DNA of 64,000 nt from Diphasiastrum complanatum (Eukaryota > Streptophyta > Lycopodiopsida > Lycopodiales > Lycopodiaceae), in contig CM055096.1 of the NCBI GenBank assembly GCA_029204225.1, positions 39,053,866-39,117,865 of the forward strand, written 5' to 3'. The translations under genes were made by a program, and so were the position numbers. Shown piece after piece: positions 10,554 through 22,329 of this stretch. Position 1 is the stretch's first letter. Each line of letters begins with the position of its first letter. The notes beneath the pieces are model-generated. The model was not told the origin of the DNA, made no database searches, and saw nothing but the letters and a program-made list of their open reading frames with translations.

Positions 10554-11824
10554 CTTAAAAATTCCACCACATCTAGATCCATCACTAGGATCTCATCATT
10601 TTTCTTGATAAAGCAAGTATTAAAGTTGAACTTTACATCACAACCATTATCAAGCAACTTTCCCACACTAATCAAGTTCTTTGTAAGTTTTGGAATGAAA
10701 AGAAAATTAGAAAGTGCAAGAACAAGTTTCAATGGAATGTTGCCAATTCCTTCTATAGAGCACTCATGATCATTAGTAGTGTAAATAGATCTCTTAAGTC
10801 CTTTATAAGGTACAATTGAGTCAAAAGACTCCTTTGAACAACACATATGTGAAGAAGCTCCACTATCTATGTACCAAGCTCCATCTTTCTTGAAAGGTGA
10901 CGAAGAAAAACTGGACACCATAAGTGATCCTTCTCCATCACTTGCAACAGAATCTTCTTCAATCTCTTTGGAGAGATTAGCTTGCTTGAGTTGGTTTTTC
11001 TTCTTAAAGCAATTAGAGACATAGTGCCCCTTCTTGCCATAGAAAAAACATTTCACTTTCTTCTTCTTGGTCTTTGAAGTAGAGGGATGAGATGAATCAT
11101 CCTCTTCACCATCTTTGTCTCGATCTTTGGCTTTGTCTTTGTTGGATGCTTGAGAAAACTGGTTCTTACTCCTTCCTTTATGCTTGTCCTTGACAAAGAG
11201 GGCTTTGTCACTTCCACCATGCTCGAGTTTCTTCATCTTGGAAAGTTTATAGCTTTGCCTAGATTCTTCAGAAATAAGAATTCCTTGGAGAGTTTCTAGA
11301 TTAGGCAACTCCTCCTTAATGGCAAAAGACTGAACAATATTATCATAGTCATCTTTCAAGCCATTTAAAATAACTTGAACTAGCTCATCTTGGTTAATAG
11401 TAACACCAATACAGGAAAGCTCTCTATGTGAATCTTTAACTCTCAGAACATAGTTTGATGCACTCTCATCACTTCTTTGAAAGTTTTGGAAAATCTGATT
11501 CCTAAGAGTGAGTATTCCAGAAGTATTCTTTGCTTCATAGATGGACTTAAGTGCATCCAAAGCATCTTTGGCTGTAGTGCAAGATCCTATCTCTCTCAAA
11601 GTTTCATTAGATACATTCATCTCAATGAAATGTAGAGCCATTCTAGCTCTCTTCCTATACTTAGGAATTTCAGCCTGTGCTTGAGGCTCCTCCTCAACAC
11701 CAAGCACAATATCCATAACATCCTGGAGTATCAAAATAGACTCCATTCTGAACTTCCAAATTGAGTAATTAGAAATATTTAGTCTTTCATTTGCTTCTAG
11801 AAGATATCCTCCCAGAGGTGCCAT
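10550..11824 (-). pseudogene. Copia gag-protease of element 2
   Basis: 424 codons from MAPLGGYLLEANERL. The Copia gag domain covers roughly residues 5-215, followed by a Lys/Asp/Ser-rich linker and a zinc knuckle that reads CFFYGKKGHYVSNC: the second zinc-binding Cys is Tyr. The protease motif is DSGASSHM. The frame stops shortly after the protease, before integrase. Close to the element 7 gag at 58334. Confidence 0.85.
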
Positions 11825-12030
11825 TTAGATGAAGACTTCTTAGTTATTGGACGCAACATGTTTGAGCTTGTTCCAATCAGACTTAAAATTGCTGCTCTCT
11901 TTCACTATAGATATTTTCAAGGATGTTCTACCTTCCTATGTGAAACACTTGCAACTATATTTGAGATGGATCTCAAATATTCCACAAGACAAGTTATCTA
12001 GATCAGACACACAAAGTGGATTGAAACACT
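11825..12030. other. Junction between element 2 and the Gypsy element
   Basis: About 200 bp with no LTR, primer site or supported gene. The 5' ends of both flanking elements are missing here. Confidence 0.4.
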
Positions 12031-12179
12031 TTGGCTAGTTTGAAACCTACTTTTGGCACGTGTGAAATGCTTCAAAAGAAAACACTATTGACACTAAAAA
12101 GGCTCAAAGGGTGTTCAATTATTTCAAACTTAGTCTTGATCTTCAGTTTCTTGTGTAGGATGCTCAAAACAATGGATTC

Positions 12180-12563
12180 AGAACAAAGCAAGGTTTTGCT
12201 GATGATGTGGACTACTACCTGAAGTTCGTGAACTGCAAGATGGGTGCAAAGAGTTTAGACTCTTATATCCAAGAATTCATGGACCTATGGAATAGGGTTC
12301 CATCATTCGATACGAAGTTGGCACTTTGGCAGTTTGTCCTAGGTTTGCCAGCCGACTATCAGAACGAATGCAGACGAAATGTTCTTCAAAACTTCGAGGA
12401 TGCGTTTCGGATTGCGAAAGCATATGATTCCACAGTGGTGGCATCCAGGAAGCAGTTTGCGCAAATTCCAACCACTTTGAAAACCAAGAAGGGTAAGAAG
12501 CGCGGTCTAGACCAAGCAAAATATTTTGAAGAATTAGATCAAGCAGCATCGGAACCCAGGTAA
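12180..12563 (+). pseudogene. Gypsy gag of element 3
   Basis: Part of a Ty3-type gag domain: YIQEFMDLWNRV, LWQFVLGLPADYQNEC and FEDAFRIAKAYD. The same block occurs in the minus-strand fragment at 17634-17876 (WQFVNGLSADFQNEC). The N-terminus is broken by frameshifts. Confidence 0.8.
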
Positions 12564-12585
12564 GAGAAAGAGATTCAAGAAATCT

Positions 12586-13109
12586 ATGTCCCGAGAAAAG
12601 GCTAAGAAAGAGAACTTATGTTTTGTCTATAAGAAGCGTGGACATATGATGAAGTTTTGTCCAGAAAGGAAGAAAATGTCTACTCACATGATTGAAATCC
12701 CAGGAGGCAATGGTAAGACTTTGGAAATTAACCTGACTGATTGTGAGTGTGAATGTTCTTTTAGTACTATTTCTTTCTTGCCTAATGAACTTTTTCGTTT
12801 AATTGGCACAGTTAAAGATCAAGAAGTGAGTATTTTATTGGACAGTGGTTCAACTCATAATTTTATTAATTCTTGTGAGACTTGGAACGTAAAAGTCCCG
12901 AACTCCCAGTTTTGATACAAGGACACACGAAATTAGTTAATTTTCATGTTTTAGACCTAGCTCGTACTGATTTAATCTTAGCTTATGAGTACTTATTTAG
13001 TAAATCGCCTTCTCTGTTAATTGATTTTGAGAAGCATGTTCTCACTTTCAAGGAGGGTGATAAACATTTGGAACATTGTTCAGGCCGGAAGAAATGTGGA
13101 CAGTGTTGA
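12586..13109 (+). pseudogene. Gypsy zinc knuckle and protease of element 3
   Basis: The zinc knuckle reads CFVYKKRGHMMKFC, with Tyr for the second Cys. The aspartic protease motif is LLDSGSTHNFI (near 12835). After a frameshift near 12900 the frame continues with ARTDLILAYEYLF and LIDFEKHVLTF, a linker before RT. RT itself is absent. Confidence 0.8.
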
Positions 13110-13923
13110 GTCAGAAACACATGGGACTCAACTAACTAAGAAAGATAAGAAGATTGTGGAACAGTTCACCATTCGAGATGGATTACTATTTCGGAATGGC
13201 AAAGTTTGTGTACCTGGGGATGATGAGCTCAAACATAAGATTTTGTTTGAACGTCATGACATACCCTGTGTAGGACATCCCGGTATACACAAGACTCTGG
13301 ACTTGGTTAAAAAAAAATTATTAGCCAAAGCTCAAGCCATATGTTGTTAAATTTAAACCCTGTCAACTAGCAAAGGCTGAACGCCATAAGGCTGGTGGTT
13401 TGTTGCATCCATTAGAAATCCCAGATAAGAAATGGGAAAGCATATCTATGGATATTGTAGTTGGACTTCCAAAGACCCAACGGCAAAATGATTCTTTTTG
13501 GGTTGTAGTGGATCAGTTAACTAAGTTAGCTGCATTCATACCAGTCAAGTCACTATAAAGGCTTCTGATTTAGCCCAGATCTTTGTTGAAAGATTATTTC
13601 GGTTGTATGGTCTTCCAAGTGACATTGTCAGTGATAGAGATCCTAAGTTCACAGGTCACTTTTGGTCAGCAGTATTCCATGAACTAGAAACTTCTTTGAG
13701 TTTAAGTTCTTCTGATCATCCTGAATCAAATGGCCAGATAGAAAGGACTAATCAAACTATGGAAGATATTTTGAGGACGTATGTTTCTCACAAGCAATCT
13801 CATTGGGAAGATTATCTCCCACTGGTTGAGTTTTCATATAATAGTAGAAAACATTCTTCTACAGATTACAATCCTTTTATGCTTATGTACGGTTTTCACC
13901 CTACATCTCTAGTAAATGTTTAG
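13099..13923 (+). pseudogene. Gypsy integrase of element 3
   Basis: The zinc-binding domain has RHDIPCVGHPGIHKTLDLV. The core follows in pieces: WESISMDIVVGLP (first Asp), VSDRDPKFTGHFW (second Asp), SSDHPESNGQIERTN (catalytic Glu) and HWEDYLPLVEFSYN. Frameshifts lie near 13335, 13550 and 13925. The motifs are characteristic of chromoviral integrase. Confidence 0.9.
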
Positions 13924-14127
13924 ACTAAGTCTATTAAGATCCCATAAGGCTGCTGATTTTTTGCATGATATGCAAGAAATGTTGCAAGCGGCTAAGGATA
14001 GTATCCAAAGTGCTCTCATGATAGAGCTAAACACTATACCGATCTTAAGAGATCTCCAAGAGATTTTAAAGTCGATGACTGTGTATATCTTAGGATTCCA
14101 AAAGATTCTAAGACGTTAGGTACATGG

Positions 14128-14493
14128 ATGCATTATAAGTTGTCTACATGTTATTGTGGACCTTTCAGGATTATATGTAGAATTGGTTCTTTGGCATATG
14201 AACTCGATCTTCAAGGAAAATCGACTACACACCCAGTATTTCATGTAAGTTGTTTGAAACTAAGTTTATATGATGGTGATACAGTTGGATCGGATGAGGA
14301 TTTATCCCATTTGAAAGATTTGTCGCTTAGTGTACCTTTGGAACTTGAGACAATGCTCAGAACCAGAGATAAACAGTTGAGAAATCGTTCTATCTCTGAG
14401 TGCTTAATTCGGTGGAAGGATCGTACTGAGGATGATGATTCATGGGAGAGAGTTGATAGCATAAAGAAGAATTTCTCAAATTTTAGTTTCTAA
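14128..14493 (+). pseudogene. Integrase tail and chromodomain of element 3
   Basis: The tail motif FRIICRIGSLAYELDL and HPVFHVSCLK precede a chromodomain-like end: LRNRSISECLIRWKDRTEDD followed by SWERVD. Chromodomains in this position mark the chromovirus branch of Gypsy and are thought to guide integration to heterochromatin. Confidence 0.85.
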
Positions 14494-14508
14494 GGATAGA
14501 AATAGTTT

Positions 14509-14521
14509 AAGGAGGGAAGAA
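14509..14521 (+). other. Polypurine tract of element 3
   Basis: AAGGAGGGAAGAA directly before the LTR. Confidence 0.85.
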
Positions 14522-15357
14522 TGTTATGTCCATGACCAGTACATAGGATACTGTATACTCCTAGTCTTGGATACACGGTACTCTAGTGAAACAAGCTGTT
14601 AGTTATGCCACGTCATACTGGACGTGACCTGAAAGTAACTAATATCCTTGTGAGGCCCATGAACACACTAAATGGAGTTTAGACAAGGTATGAGAGATAG
14701 TGTATGCATGTGTAGAGTTATCAATAGCAATTCTATGAATAGTTGGTCCATGCTTAGGACTCTATTCTAGGTGAATCTATGTATAGGGAACTTAGAGCTA
14801 TGCATGGCTAAGTGCCCAAGATGCTTTTGGCTCTATATATTGGGTCTAACCTTGCCCTACTCCTCATCATGGTTTTGGATTCATTGTCAGGCTCTCACTC
14901 TACATTCATGCTTCTTGTTCCTTGGCTTGGGGGTGAGGCTTCTAGAGATTGATTGGATGCTTCTACTTGGTTGGGTGGTTTCTCCATAGTGTGTTATCCT
15001 TTGTGTTTGGGATCTGTAAGCAGGATCTAAGGAGCTTCCCTTATACAAGAAGTATATATATACAACAATATATTCAATATTGAAAGATATATAGAGTGTA
15101 GAACCCACCCCATTTGTCCATGCACTGAATCCACATGTAAGCTTCCTACCAGCTCATGCCAAACTCCCACACATGTCCACTGCATGTAGGTATCCCTAAC
15201 CCATAATAGCCAAGACCCATGCAAAAGCACAGTGCATGTACACCCTATCCATGCGAGTGTGACCCTAGTCCTACTCGACTATTATCCACATTAGGCCCGG
15301 TCCCTACATCCAAGGCACCACCCCCTAATGGTACAATCCCCCACTAGGGCCATAACA
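14522..15357 (+). repeat. 3' LTR of element 3
   Basis: 836 bp beginning TGTTATG and ending CATAACA, a perfect 7-bp terminal inverted repeat, preceded by the polypurine tract. Confidence 0.85.
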
Positions 15358-15518
15358 TACTTCCCCCCTTATTTTAGTTTTGTCTGCAGAACTTAAAATC
15401 AAGAAAATTTCTCTTTAGATGGTTCTTGTATCAAGAATCTTTTCAGGTTCTAAAGGAATCCTTTCAGATTAGTCTTCAAATGAATCTAGATTTTTACTAG
15501 AACCTAGTGTCATAAAAT

Positions 15519-16611
15519 TGTGGGATACTGGTGGAAGTATCGGATTGATATCGGATTAGTAAAGAATTGATAGAAACAGAACTCTGATATCAAGTTGGAA
15601 ATGTGGAATAGCAGAACACATAGCAAAGTCCACTTTGCTCCTTAATGCATTCCATTACAAAGGACTGGAGAATGATATAGGCACTCTCTTGGCCTTTTTC
15701 CAATGATAAATTGAAGGATTTTGCATAGCCTGGATCAACTTATGAACACTATTTACCAACGGATGGTTGTGGATTGGAAGTGCGACAGTTACCATCAAAT
15801 AATCAAGATGAATAATTAGTAGCAATGCGCAATAGAACAAAGCAGTAGTGTGGACAAAAACTTGCACTCTAATTGATTGAAAAATGAATACAAGAGCTTG
15901 AAGTAGTGCACGAGACAATATGGTGCTAAAAACTGGCTTCAGCTTAAAAATTGTTGCCCTTTTTGGATTGTCCAGGTTAATCAGCCTATATTACTAAGTA
16001 AAAGATACAGACTTTATTTACATGTCTTATAGTTCGATACTTTGGATCTACTTAATTAATTAGAGCGGTGTAAACGTCTTTGTAAGTAGTAAAATCTTTG
16101 TACAGGGGTGGAGTGTCAATGTTGTCCTTGAAGTCATCTGACAAAGTACATGAATCGACGTTTCCCTGATGAGAAAGTCGACGAAGTCGAGTTATTTGAA
16201 AGTTGATGAAAAGTCAACGAAGTCGGGTAAGTCGATGGAGTTGGGAGTTGGTGTCAAGTATGTCGATGTCGATGAAGTCGAACTGAGTCAAAATTGATGA
16301 AGTCGATTGTTGATGGAGTAAGTTGAGTGAGTCGGGTACTTCGATGTCGAGTAAGTGATGGAATGTCGATGGAGTCGGTTGTTGATTGATGATGGAATGT
16401 TGAGTTCGTCGATGAAGTCGAGTTGATGGAGTAAGTTGATTATATACATGAAGAAGTCAAAGTTGATAAATTTGGGCTTCGAACTTCAATGACTTCAAAG
16501 TCGATGGAGTCAGACTTTCATGACTTCGAAGTCGATGGAGTCGAACTTCGACAAAATTTTCAGGATGCTCATTACCGAATGGATTTGGTCCTGAGCATAG
16601 AAATCCAACAC
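15519..16611 (-). repeat. Probable 3' LTR of element 4, with GTCGA-rich tract
   Basis: The right end (CCAACA at 16611) abuts a polypurine tract on the minus strand (AAGTGGGAG, 16612-16620), next to the Copia RNase H end. The left end TGTGGGATAC near 15519 is a guess. From 16150 to 16550 the sequence is a degenerate array of GTCGATGGAGTCG-like words, unusual for an LTR. Confidence 0.5.
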
Positions 16612-16617
16612 TCCCAC

Positions 16618-17300
16618 TTAATGCGGATCCTGAAAAACTTGGATCCTCAAATTTAGCATATTGTTAAATCTGATGTCGTGATCCTTGGATAATGCCTTTG
16701 TAAAGTAATATGCTGCCATAAAATCTAACCTGCAATTAAATAATGGCACTTCCTTGCTTTGCACTTTTTCTCTAAGGTAGTGATACTTGATTTCAATATG
16801 CTTGCTTAGCTGAGCAAGGTCGATATCTACAAGTAGATTCCTTAGCCAAATTGCCTCCTTGGTAGCATTTGTGAGAGCTATGTATTCCGATTCTATTGAT
16901 GATAATGCTACTGAGGTCTTTTTTTGGCTGTTCAATGAGATTGGGCCTTGATTGAATAGGAATAAAAATCTAGAAATTGATTTTCTGGTGTCGATATCTC
17001 CTGCCCAATTTGCATCTGTATAACCTTTGAGAATATTGGCAGATTGGCTGCCTCCATAACAGATGCTGAGATGTTTTGTTGCTTGGACATACTTCATGCC
17101 TTCATGAGTGCTTTACAATGGGTTGGTGGACCTGGATTTGATAGGAACTGGATGAGTGAACTGATCGAGTATGCAAGGTCAGGTCGAGTGCAAAGCATTG
17201 CATATATCAGTGAGCCGATAATGGAGTGAAATGGATACTATTTCATTTTCTCCTTTTTTGCCTCGGTTTGAGGACATTGTTCCTTCGATAATTTTAGATC
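16618..17300 (-). pseudogene. Copia RT end and RNase H fragment (element 4)
   Basis: The minus strand reads LSKEQCPQTE and HSIIGSLIYAMLCTRPDLAY (RT-RNase H connector), then KGYTDANWAGD (first RNase H Asp), ALSSIESEYIAL (Glu), and the end TKALSKDHDIRF. The block around the third Asp is missing, and frameshifts occur near 17100-17230. Confidence 0.85.
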
Positions 17301-17309
17301 AGGGTCGAG

Positions 17310-18270
17310 TGAAAAGTAGCTCGATTTATAGTTGGTCATTTCATATTTTTTTAGCACATTAGTAAGATGAGCATTAATAACAGCAATTTTCATTTTACCT
17401 GCTGGCAGATCGTCGACCGTTGTAAGGTTTGATGAGGACTTGTTCTTCAACGGGCATTCCTTAGCCAAATGGACCGCTTTGCCGCAATTAAAGCATAAGC
17501 CTTGCTTAAAGGCGTCCCTTACTGATGTCTTAGGCTTTTTCCTCATTTTCTTCCTTGTCTTGGGTTTTTGGTAAGCCATGGCTTCAAGTTCATCAAAAAA
17601 CTTCTTGGGTTTTCTCTGTGGCCGGAAATTTGTCTAGCCTTTCTCATGCACACGTTTCTTGGAAGCTACCACTTTCTGATCACAAACACGAGCGATTCGG
17701 ATGCCATCCTCCAACGAGTTCAATTGACTCTGCTTGCACTCATTTTGAAAGTCCGCGGACAGTCCATTGACAAACTGCCACTCCGCGTACTTTAGAGATT
17801 TATGAACTCCTACACGTATCCAAGTCTCATGATCCCATCTTAAGCTCAACAAAATGCCAATAGGAGCCTCGCTCATCTAGAGTCATGAACGTTTTCAAAA
17901 ATACATCCCAAAAAGCTTAGGATTGAGATCCCTCCACCACAACATGGCACCCTCCAAGTAAATTAAAATGCAAAAAATTCTTTTTTCTTCAAGAACACTG
18001 TGTAGACCAAAATAGCTATTCCACATGTTAATCCATTATTCAACTGTTGCCGACTACTTAAATTTCTTGTCCGTCGAAAAAACTTCAGGCTGAAAATCTA
18101 ACTGTGTAGATGATGCCGCATCATGTTAACAAAAACTTAATTTGTTCATCCCACTACTTATTACTCAGGTGAATCTCAAGCAATGCCTTGCTCATCACGT
18201 CCAGAATTGACTGCGGGTTGTTATCCGGACTTCTCACACTTCGAACTGGCAATGGCATACCCTCGCCAAA
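17310..18270 (-). pseudogene. Gypsy-type gag fragment with zinc knuckle
   Basis: Minus-strand gag pieces: a degraded N-terminal part near 18270-18100, WQFVNGLSADFQNEC and EDGIRIARVCD (17876-17634, like element 3), and a lysine-rich stretch with an intact knuckle CFNCGKAVHLAKEC (17579-17330). It runs straight into Copia RT sequence at about 17300, so a Gypsy gag is fused to a Copia RNase H end by deletion or recombination. Confidence 0.7.
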
Positions 18271-18698
18271 TCATTCTTGCTCCATGTTGGCCATAATTGC
18301 CAACTCAATAAAAATCGCAATTAAATGTATGGGAAACCGCCCAAAAATCAAAAAATGGTTTCCATTAAAAAATTTGATATAAAAGCTTTTGTCATAGACT
18401 CAAATGAAATTTAAGCTAGTGACACATTTTTTCGACTACGAACAAAAAATAAACCAAAATATTGAAATCAAAAGTTCACATAACCCTTACCTTGCATGGA
18501 AATCAAAGGAAACAATCCGTTAATTTGAGTCAAAGCTCTATAGGAAAACTTCAAGTCCCCTCCACCCCCAGGAAGACATTCGTTTTTTTTTTCCCCTTAA
18601 CTAAAAAAAACTCAAGCTAAAAGCACCCCCCCCCCCCCTTTCACTTCCTCTTCCCACCATAAGCCTCCATTAGGCCTCGCTACTGCTACAGTGAGCAA

Positions 18699-18703
<5 letters not shown>
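18271..18703. other. Unassigned, low-complexity flanked
   Basis: No gene seen. Includes short A and C homopolymers near 18590-18640. Confidence 0.4.

Positions 18704-18758
<55 letters not shown>
18704..18758. repeat. (GA)n microsatellite
   Basis: Uninterrupted GA dinucleotides, about 27 units. Confidence 0.98.
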
Positions 18759-18761
<3 letters not shown>

Positions 18762-19738
18762 GTTGTGATCCACCAAATGCGATCGATTCCTACGTTTTGA
18801 TTCGTATGTTCAAAATTAGGGTTTTGACTTATCTTGACCATAAGTATTGCTAATTATGGCTTTGACTTATATTGACCATTGACTTATCTTGACCATAAAT
18901 GAGGTATTGCTAATTATGGTTTTGGCTAGGTGTCAATTGCATGACTTCATGCTCTTGGAAACTTCATGCTTGGATTCAAAAGAGGGCTTTTTCAATAGAG
19001 AGAATTTGTTATTATGAAACAGGTTCATGGTGGGAATTTTAGGGCAATGACACAAAACTGCAGAGAATGTTACTTGATAGAAAGAGAATGTGAGCAGTGA
19101 TGGAGAAAACGTGTTTTGTGCGTTTTGATTGGGCCATGTTTTCCCTAAAACGTCATTGATGGGCAGTTGAAATAGCTTTGAAGCGGGTTTGAAAGGCACA
19201 GACGTTGATTGTAGAAAGAGAACATGTGCTTTTTGAAGGTTCTGGAATCAGAATTTTCTAGAGAACGTGTTTCGTGCGTTTTGATTGGGCCACGTTTGTC
19301 CTAAAACGTCATTGATGGGCAATTGAAATAGCTTTGAAGCGGGTTTGAAAGGCAAAGACGTTGATTGTAGAAAGAGAACACGTGCTTTTTGAAGGTTTTG
19401 GAAACAGAATTTTCTAGAGAGTTTCCAGAATTCTCTAGAGAGAGGCGTGAAAGGTATAGAAACCTTTAAGATCCAATGCACGATTGGGCTATGGTGATGG
19501 CGTGAAGGGCAGCAGCTAGCGTTAGTGTAATTCAGATCCGCAATGATGGTGCAGGTGCAGACAAGAGGGAAGCAGCAGAGCAAGAGAAAATAACCGCAAT
19601 GATGGTGTTGGCAGCTATTGAGCGGTCGACAGTGAATCGAGAGAGGAGGCGAAGGAGAGGAGATGGCAGGTGGAGAGAGGCGGATGAAGGAGAGAGTGGA
19701 GAGGGAGATGGGAGGTGAGAGGGAGAGACGGAGGGTGA

Positions 19739-19827
<89 letters not shown>

Positions 19828-20267
19828 GTGGACTGAGAGAGAGTAAGTGTTGTTTAGGGATAACATTTTTTAGGGTTAGGGTTTTTTAAGTGTTGTGAAC
19901 CAAAAAATAGCAATAATGTGAGCTGTTGTGGATAAAAAGCGAATCCTGAGTTTTTATTGGGCCATGTTTGCCCTAAATCCACTTTGAAGAGCACTTGTTG
20001 AAATGGGGTTGAAGGGCAAACTCGTTGATTTGAATGAGAGAAACGTGCTTTTAGAAAGTTCTAGAAAGAGAACTTTCAAGACGGAGAGCACGCACGTGAT
20101 TGATGGATGGGGAGACGATTGAGAGAGACAGAGAGAGGTTAGAGAGAGAACGACTCAGCGATGGTGGATCGAGAGAGAGAGAGAGTGGTGAAAGAGGAGG
20201 GTGAAGGAGAGAGTGTGAGGAGAGACGGAAGGAGAGAGAGAGAGAGCAGGGAAAGAGGAGGGTGAAG

Positions 20268-20315
<48 letters not shown>

Positions 20316-21191
20316 ACCATTGCTCCATTGGTCTCCCTCAGCTACATATAGCAACCCATTAGTTCAGGGCCAATCTAGCGCCTGTGGAGCGCGCGGCCAA
20401 TCTACAAATGGACTTCCAAAACTCTCCTAACAGGGTGTAAATGAAGCTTTTGCCAAAAAATGACAACTTTTGTTTCCACGAAATCTTTATCATTGAACAT
20501 GTACATTTGTGCATAAAAAATGATAGTGTCCTAAGTGCATACCATTTGGTTCCACAAAAAAATTGTATCAAACACGAGAGAGAAGAATGTTGGATGTTGT
20601 ACAGAGAAACTGAACCTTGCATTCTTAGTGGGCCACGTGTGCCCTAAACCTTCATGATGCACGTGAGTGCAACTGACGACGATCGAGTTTTCTAGAATGT
20701 TGCAGAATGAGTTCTCTAGAAGGTTCGGTTGAGAGAGATATTTATAGATGGTGATAGAAGCACGTGAGCACCATCAACAGAGATGAGTGAGTATTCTTGG
20801 TTTTTTAGGGTTAGGGTTTTTTTATAGTTTTGAGAAATAGCGATATAGTTATAGTCAGGTGTTGGAGAGAGAAAATGTGGGCAATGATAGACAAAAAGGA
20901 TTTTGTCTATTCTCATTGATCCACGTTTGCCCTAAAGTTTATTTGAAGGGCATTTGAAGTGCATTTAAAATGCTTGAAAATGACATGTGCACTTAGAAAT
21001 TTTAGAGAGAGAACATGTGACTTTAGAAATTCATAGAAAGAGAAGTTTTTAGAAAGAGATAAAAATATACAAGGGCAAGAGAGAGAAGAAGAGGCGTGCA
21101 TATGAGAGAGAGAGAGAGAGAGAGGCGCTGTTTTTTCATCTTTTAGGGTTCTTTTAGGGTTTTTTTTTAGGTTTCACATGAAAAATAGCAA

Positions 21192-21238
<47 letters not shown>

Positions 21239-21240
21239 GG
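18759..21240. repeat. Composite repeat field: 156-bp tandem units plus GA arrays
   Basis: Two adjacent units (starting near 19111 and 19267, offset 156 bp) are nearly identical, sharing TGCGTTTTGATTGGGCCA and the block with AAACGTCATTGATGGGCA. More diverged relatives with TTTGCCCTAAA appear near 19930, 20610 and 20885. (GA)n arrays lie at 19741-19823, 20271-20314 and 21196-21234. Short TTAGGG runs at 19868-19886 and 20805-20822 resemble plant telomere-box words. The long Ser-Leu or Arg-Glu frames here are only readings of the GA arrays. Confidence 0.8.
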
Positions 21241-22205
21241 CCAATCAAAGGGAGATTCAAATCTACATGACATAAAACCATGGTTTCAATGCGGATATTC
21301 TTTGAAGCTGCTGATGTAAGCAGGCTGTTGCTTGGATTTCTAGCGTGAGGCTTTTCTTGAGATTGCGAAACATGGATTGGTGAGCAGGCGGTGACGTGTG
21401 TGGATGGGTTGCTGCTGATCATGACAAAACACATGAGGCGCTTTTGCTTTACCACCTCACTTGAACTTGATTGACAAAAAAGCCTATCCAGTATCACGGC
21501 AGCAAATACACATTTGAGCTTCTTGTGTCAGCAATTTGCAACACCCACGAGCGTCTGCCTTTTGTTGCGTGCCAGCAGCTCAGGTTCCTGAATCCCGCCT
21601 GTGACCAGGAAATAACTTTTACAGAATATTGGACGCATCCCCATGGGATAGAAGTGGGACTGGCTGATACAAAGTGCCAGTCTAAGGTTTTACACTACAG
21701 ATTTAACTTGCAGTTCAGGCAATTTTGACATGACTTCTTTAGTGAAGTTGATGTTCTTCCTGTGCCAACGAGTTCTCAAAGTCTGTTAGAAATATACCTA
21801 TTGAAGCATGAAACCCATGAATTTGTTATAGCTTTTTTTACTTGAAGTGTGAGTCGCATGATTGCATTCTATAATGATGTAGTCTTGTATGCAAATTCTT
21901 AAAACTAGAATCATGTGATGTGCACTTTTGAAGTTTCCTCACAAAAATGAGGTTCTTCACAACTTTGCGGAGTGCGGAGAACATTTTCACAACATGGGAT
22001 TTGATGTGCAAAATATGCATGGATTTTTCTCTTGCAATAGCATTATTTTACTATAATTTGCATTTGGGCTGATAGTGGACAGCTGGCACATTTTCATTGG
22101 CTCTGAACACAGACGTTCAGAGCCATAGTGCAACAACCTGTCAACGGAAGGGCAGTTGAAGGGCCCAAATGGCAAATTATGCCCGTTAGCAGGCGTGGGC
22201 AGACC
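21241..22205. other. Unassigned
   Basis: No supported gene. A mixed-composition frame at 21471-21728 has no recognisable domain and no splice context. Confidence 0.4.
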
Positions 22206-22206
22206 T

Positions 22207-22270
22207 GTAGCAGGCAGCCTTCAACGCACCTCGCCGTAGAGCGGCTCGGTGCGTGAAGGCCACCTGCTAC
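22207..22270. repeat. Long imperfect hairpin (foldback)
   Basis: Arms of about 29 bases, GTAGCAGGCAGCCTTCAACG onward and its near-complement ending CCACCTGCTAC, are separated by about five bases. Weaker complementarity (GTGGGC / GCCCAC) continues outward to 22195 and 22298. It is GC-rich in an AT-rich setting, like a miniature foldback element or a small-RNA precursor. Confidence 0.8.
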
Positions 22271-22329
22271 ACACGGTAGCGGGCTTGCTCACGCCCACTA
22301 CCTAGTCCATTGACTTTATCCAAAGAGTA

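Larger units (their letters stand above)
9798..11824 (-). mobile_element. Internally deleted Ty1/copia element (element 2)
   Basis: On the minus strand: gag with zinc knuckle and protease (11824-10550), a broken integrase (about 10550-9987), then the last part of RNase H (about 10001-9798). The integrase C-terminus, all of RT and most of RNase H are deleted at a junction near 9990-10000. The 5' LTR is missing: the sequence stops at the gag start, and the Gypsy element begins nearby at about 12030. Confidence 0.9.
12031..15357 (+). mobile_element. Truncated Ty3/gypsy chromovirus (element 3)
   Basis: Plus-strand order: gag, zinc knuckle, protease, integrase, chromodomain, polypurine tract, 3' LTR. 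Reverse transcriptase and RNase H, normally between protease and integrase, are absent; protease runs into the integrase zinc-binding domain near 13050-13100. The 5' LTR is missing. The 3' LTR is complete with matching termini. Confidence 0.9.

Noticed and set aside
19615-20354. Ser-Leu-rich ORFs
   Set aside because: Same cause: GA arrays and GA-rich sequence, no independent coding evidence.
18704-21240. Regularly spaced repeats as a CRISPR array
   Set aside because: The repeats are microsatellites and a 156-bp tandem unit in plant nuclear DNA; there are no spacers of constant length and no cas genes.
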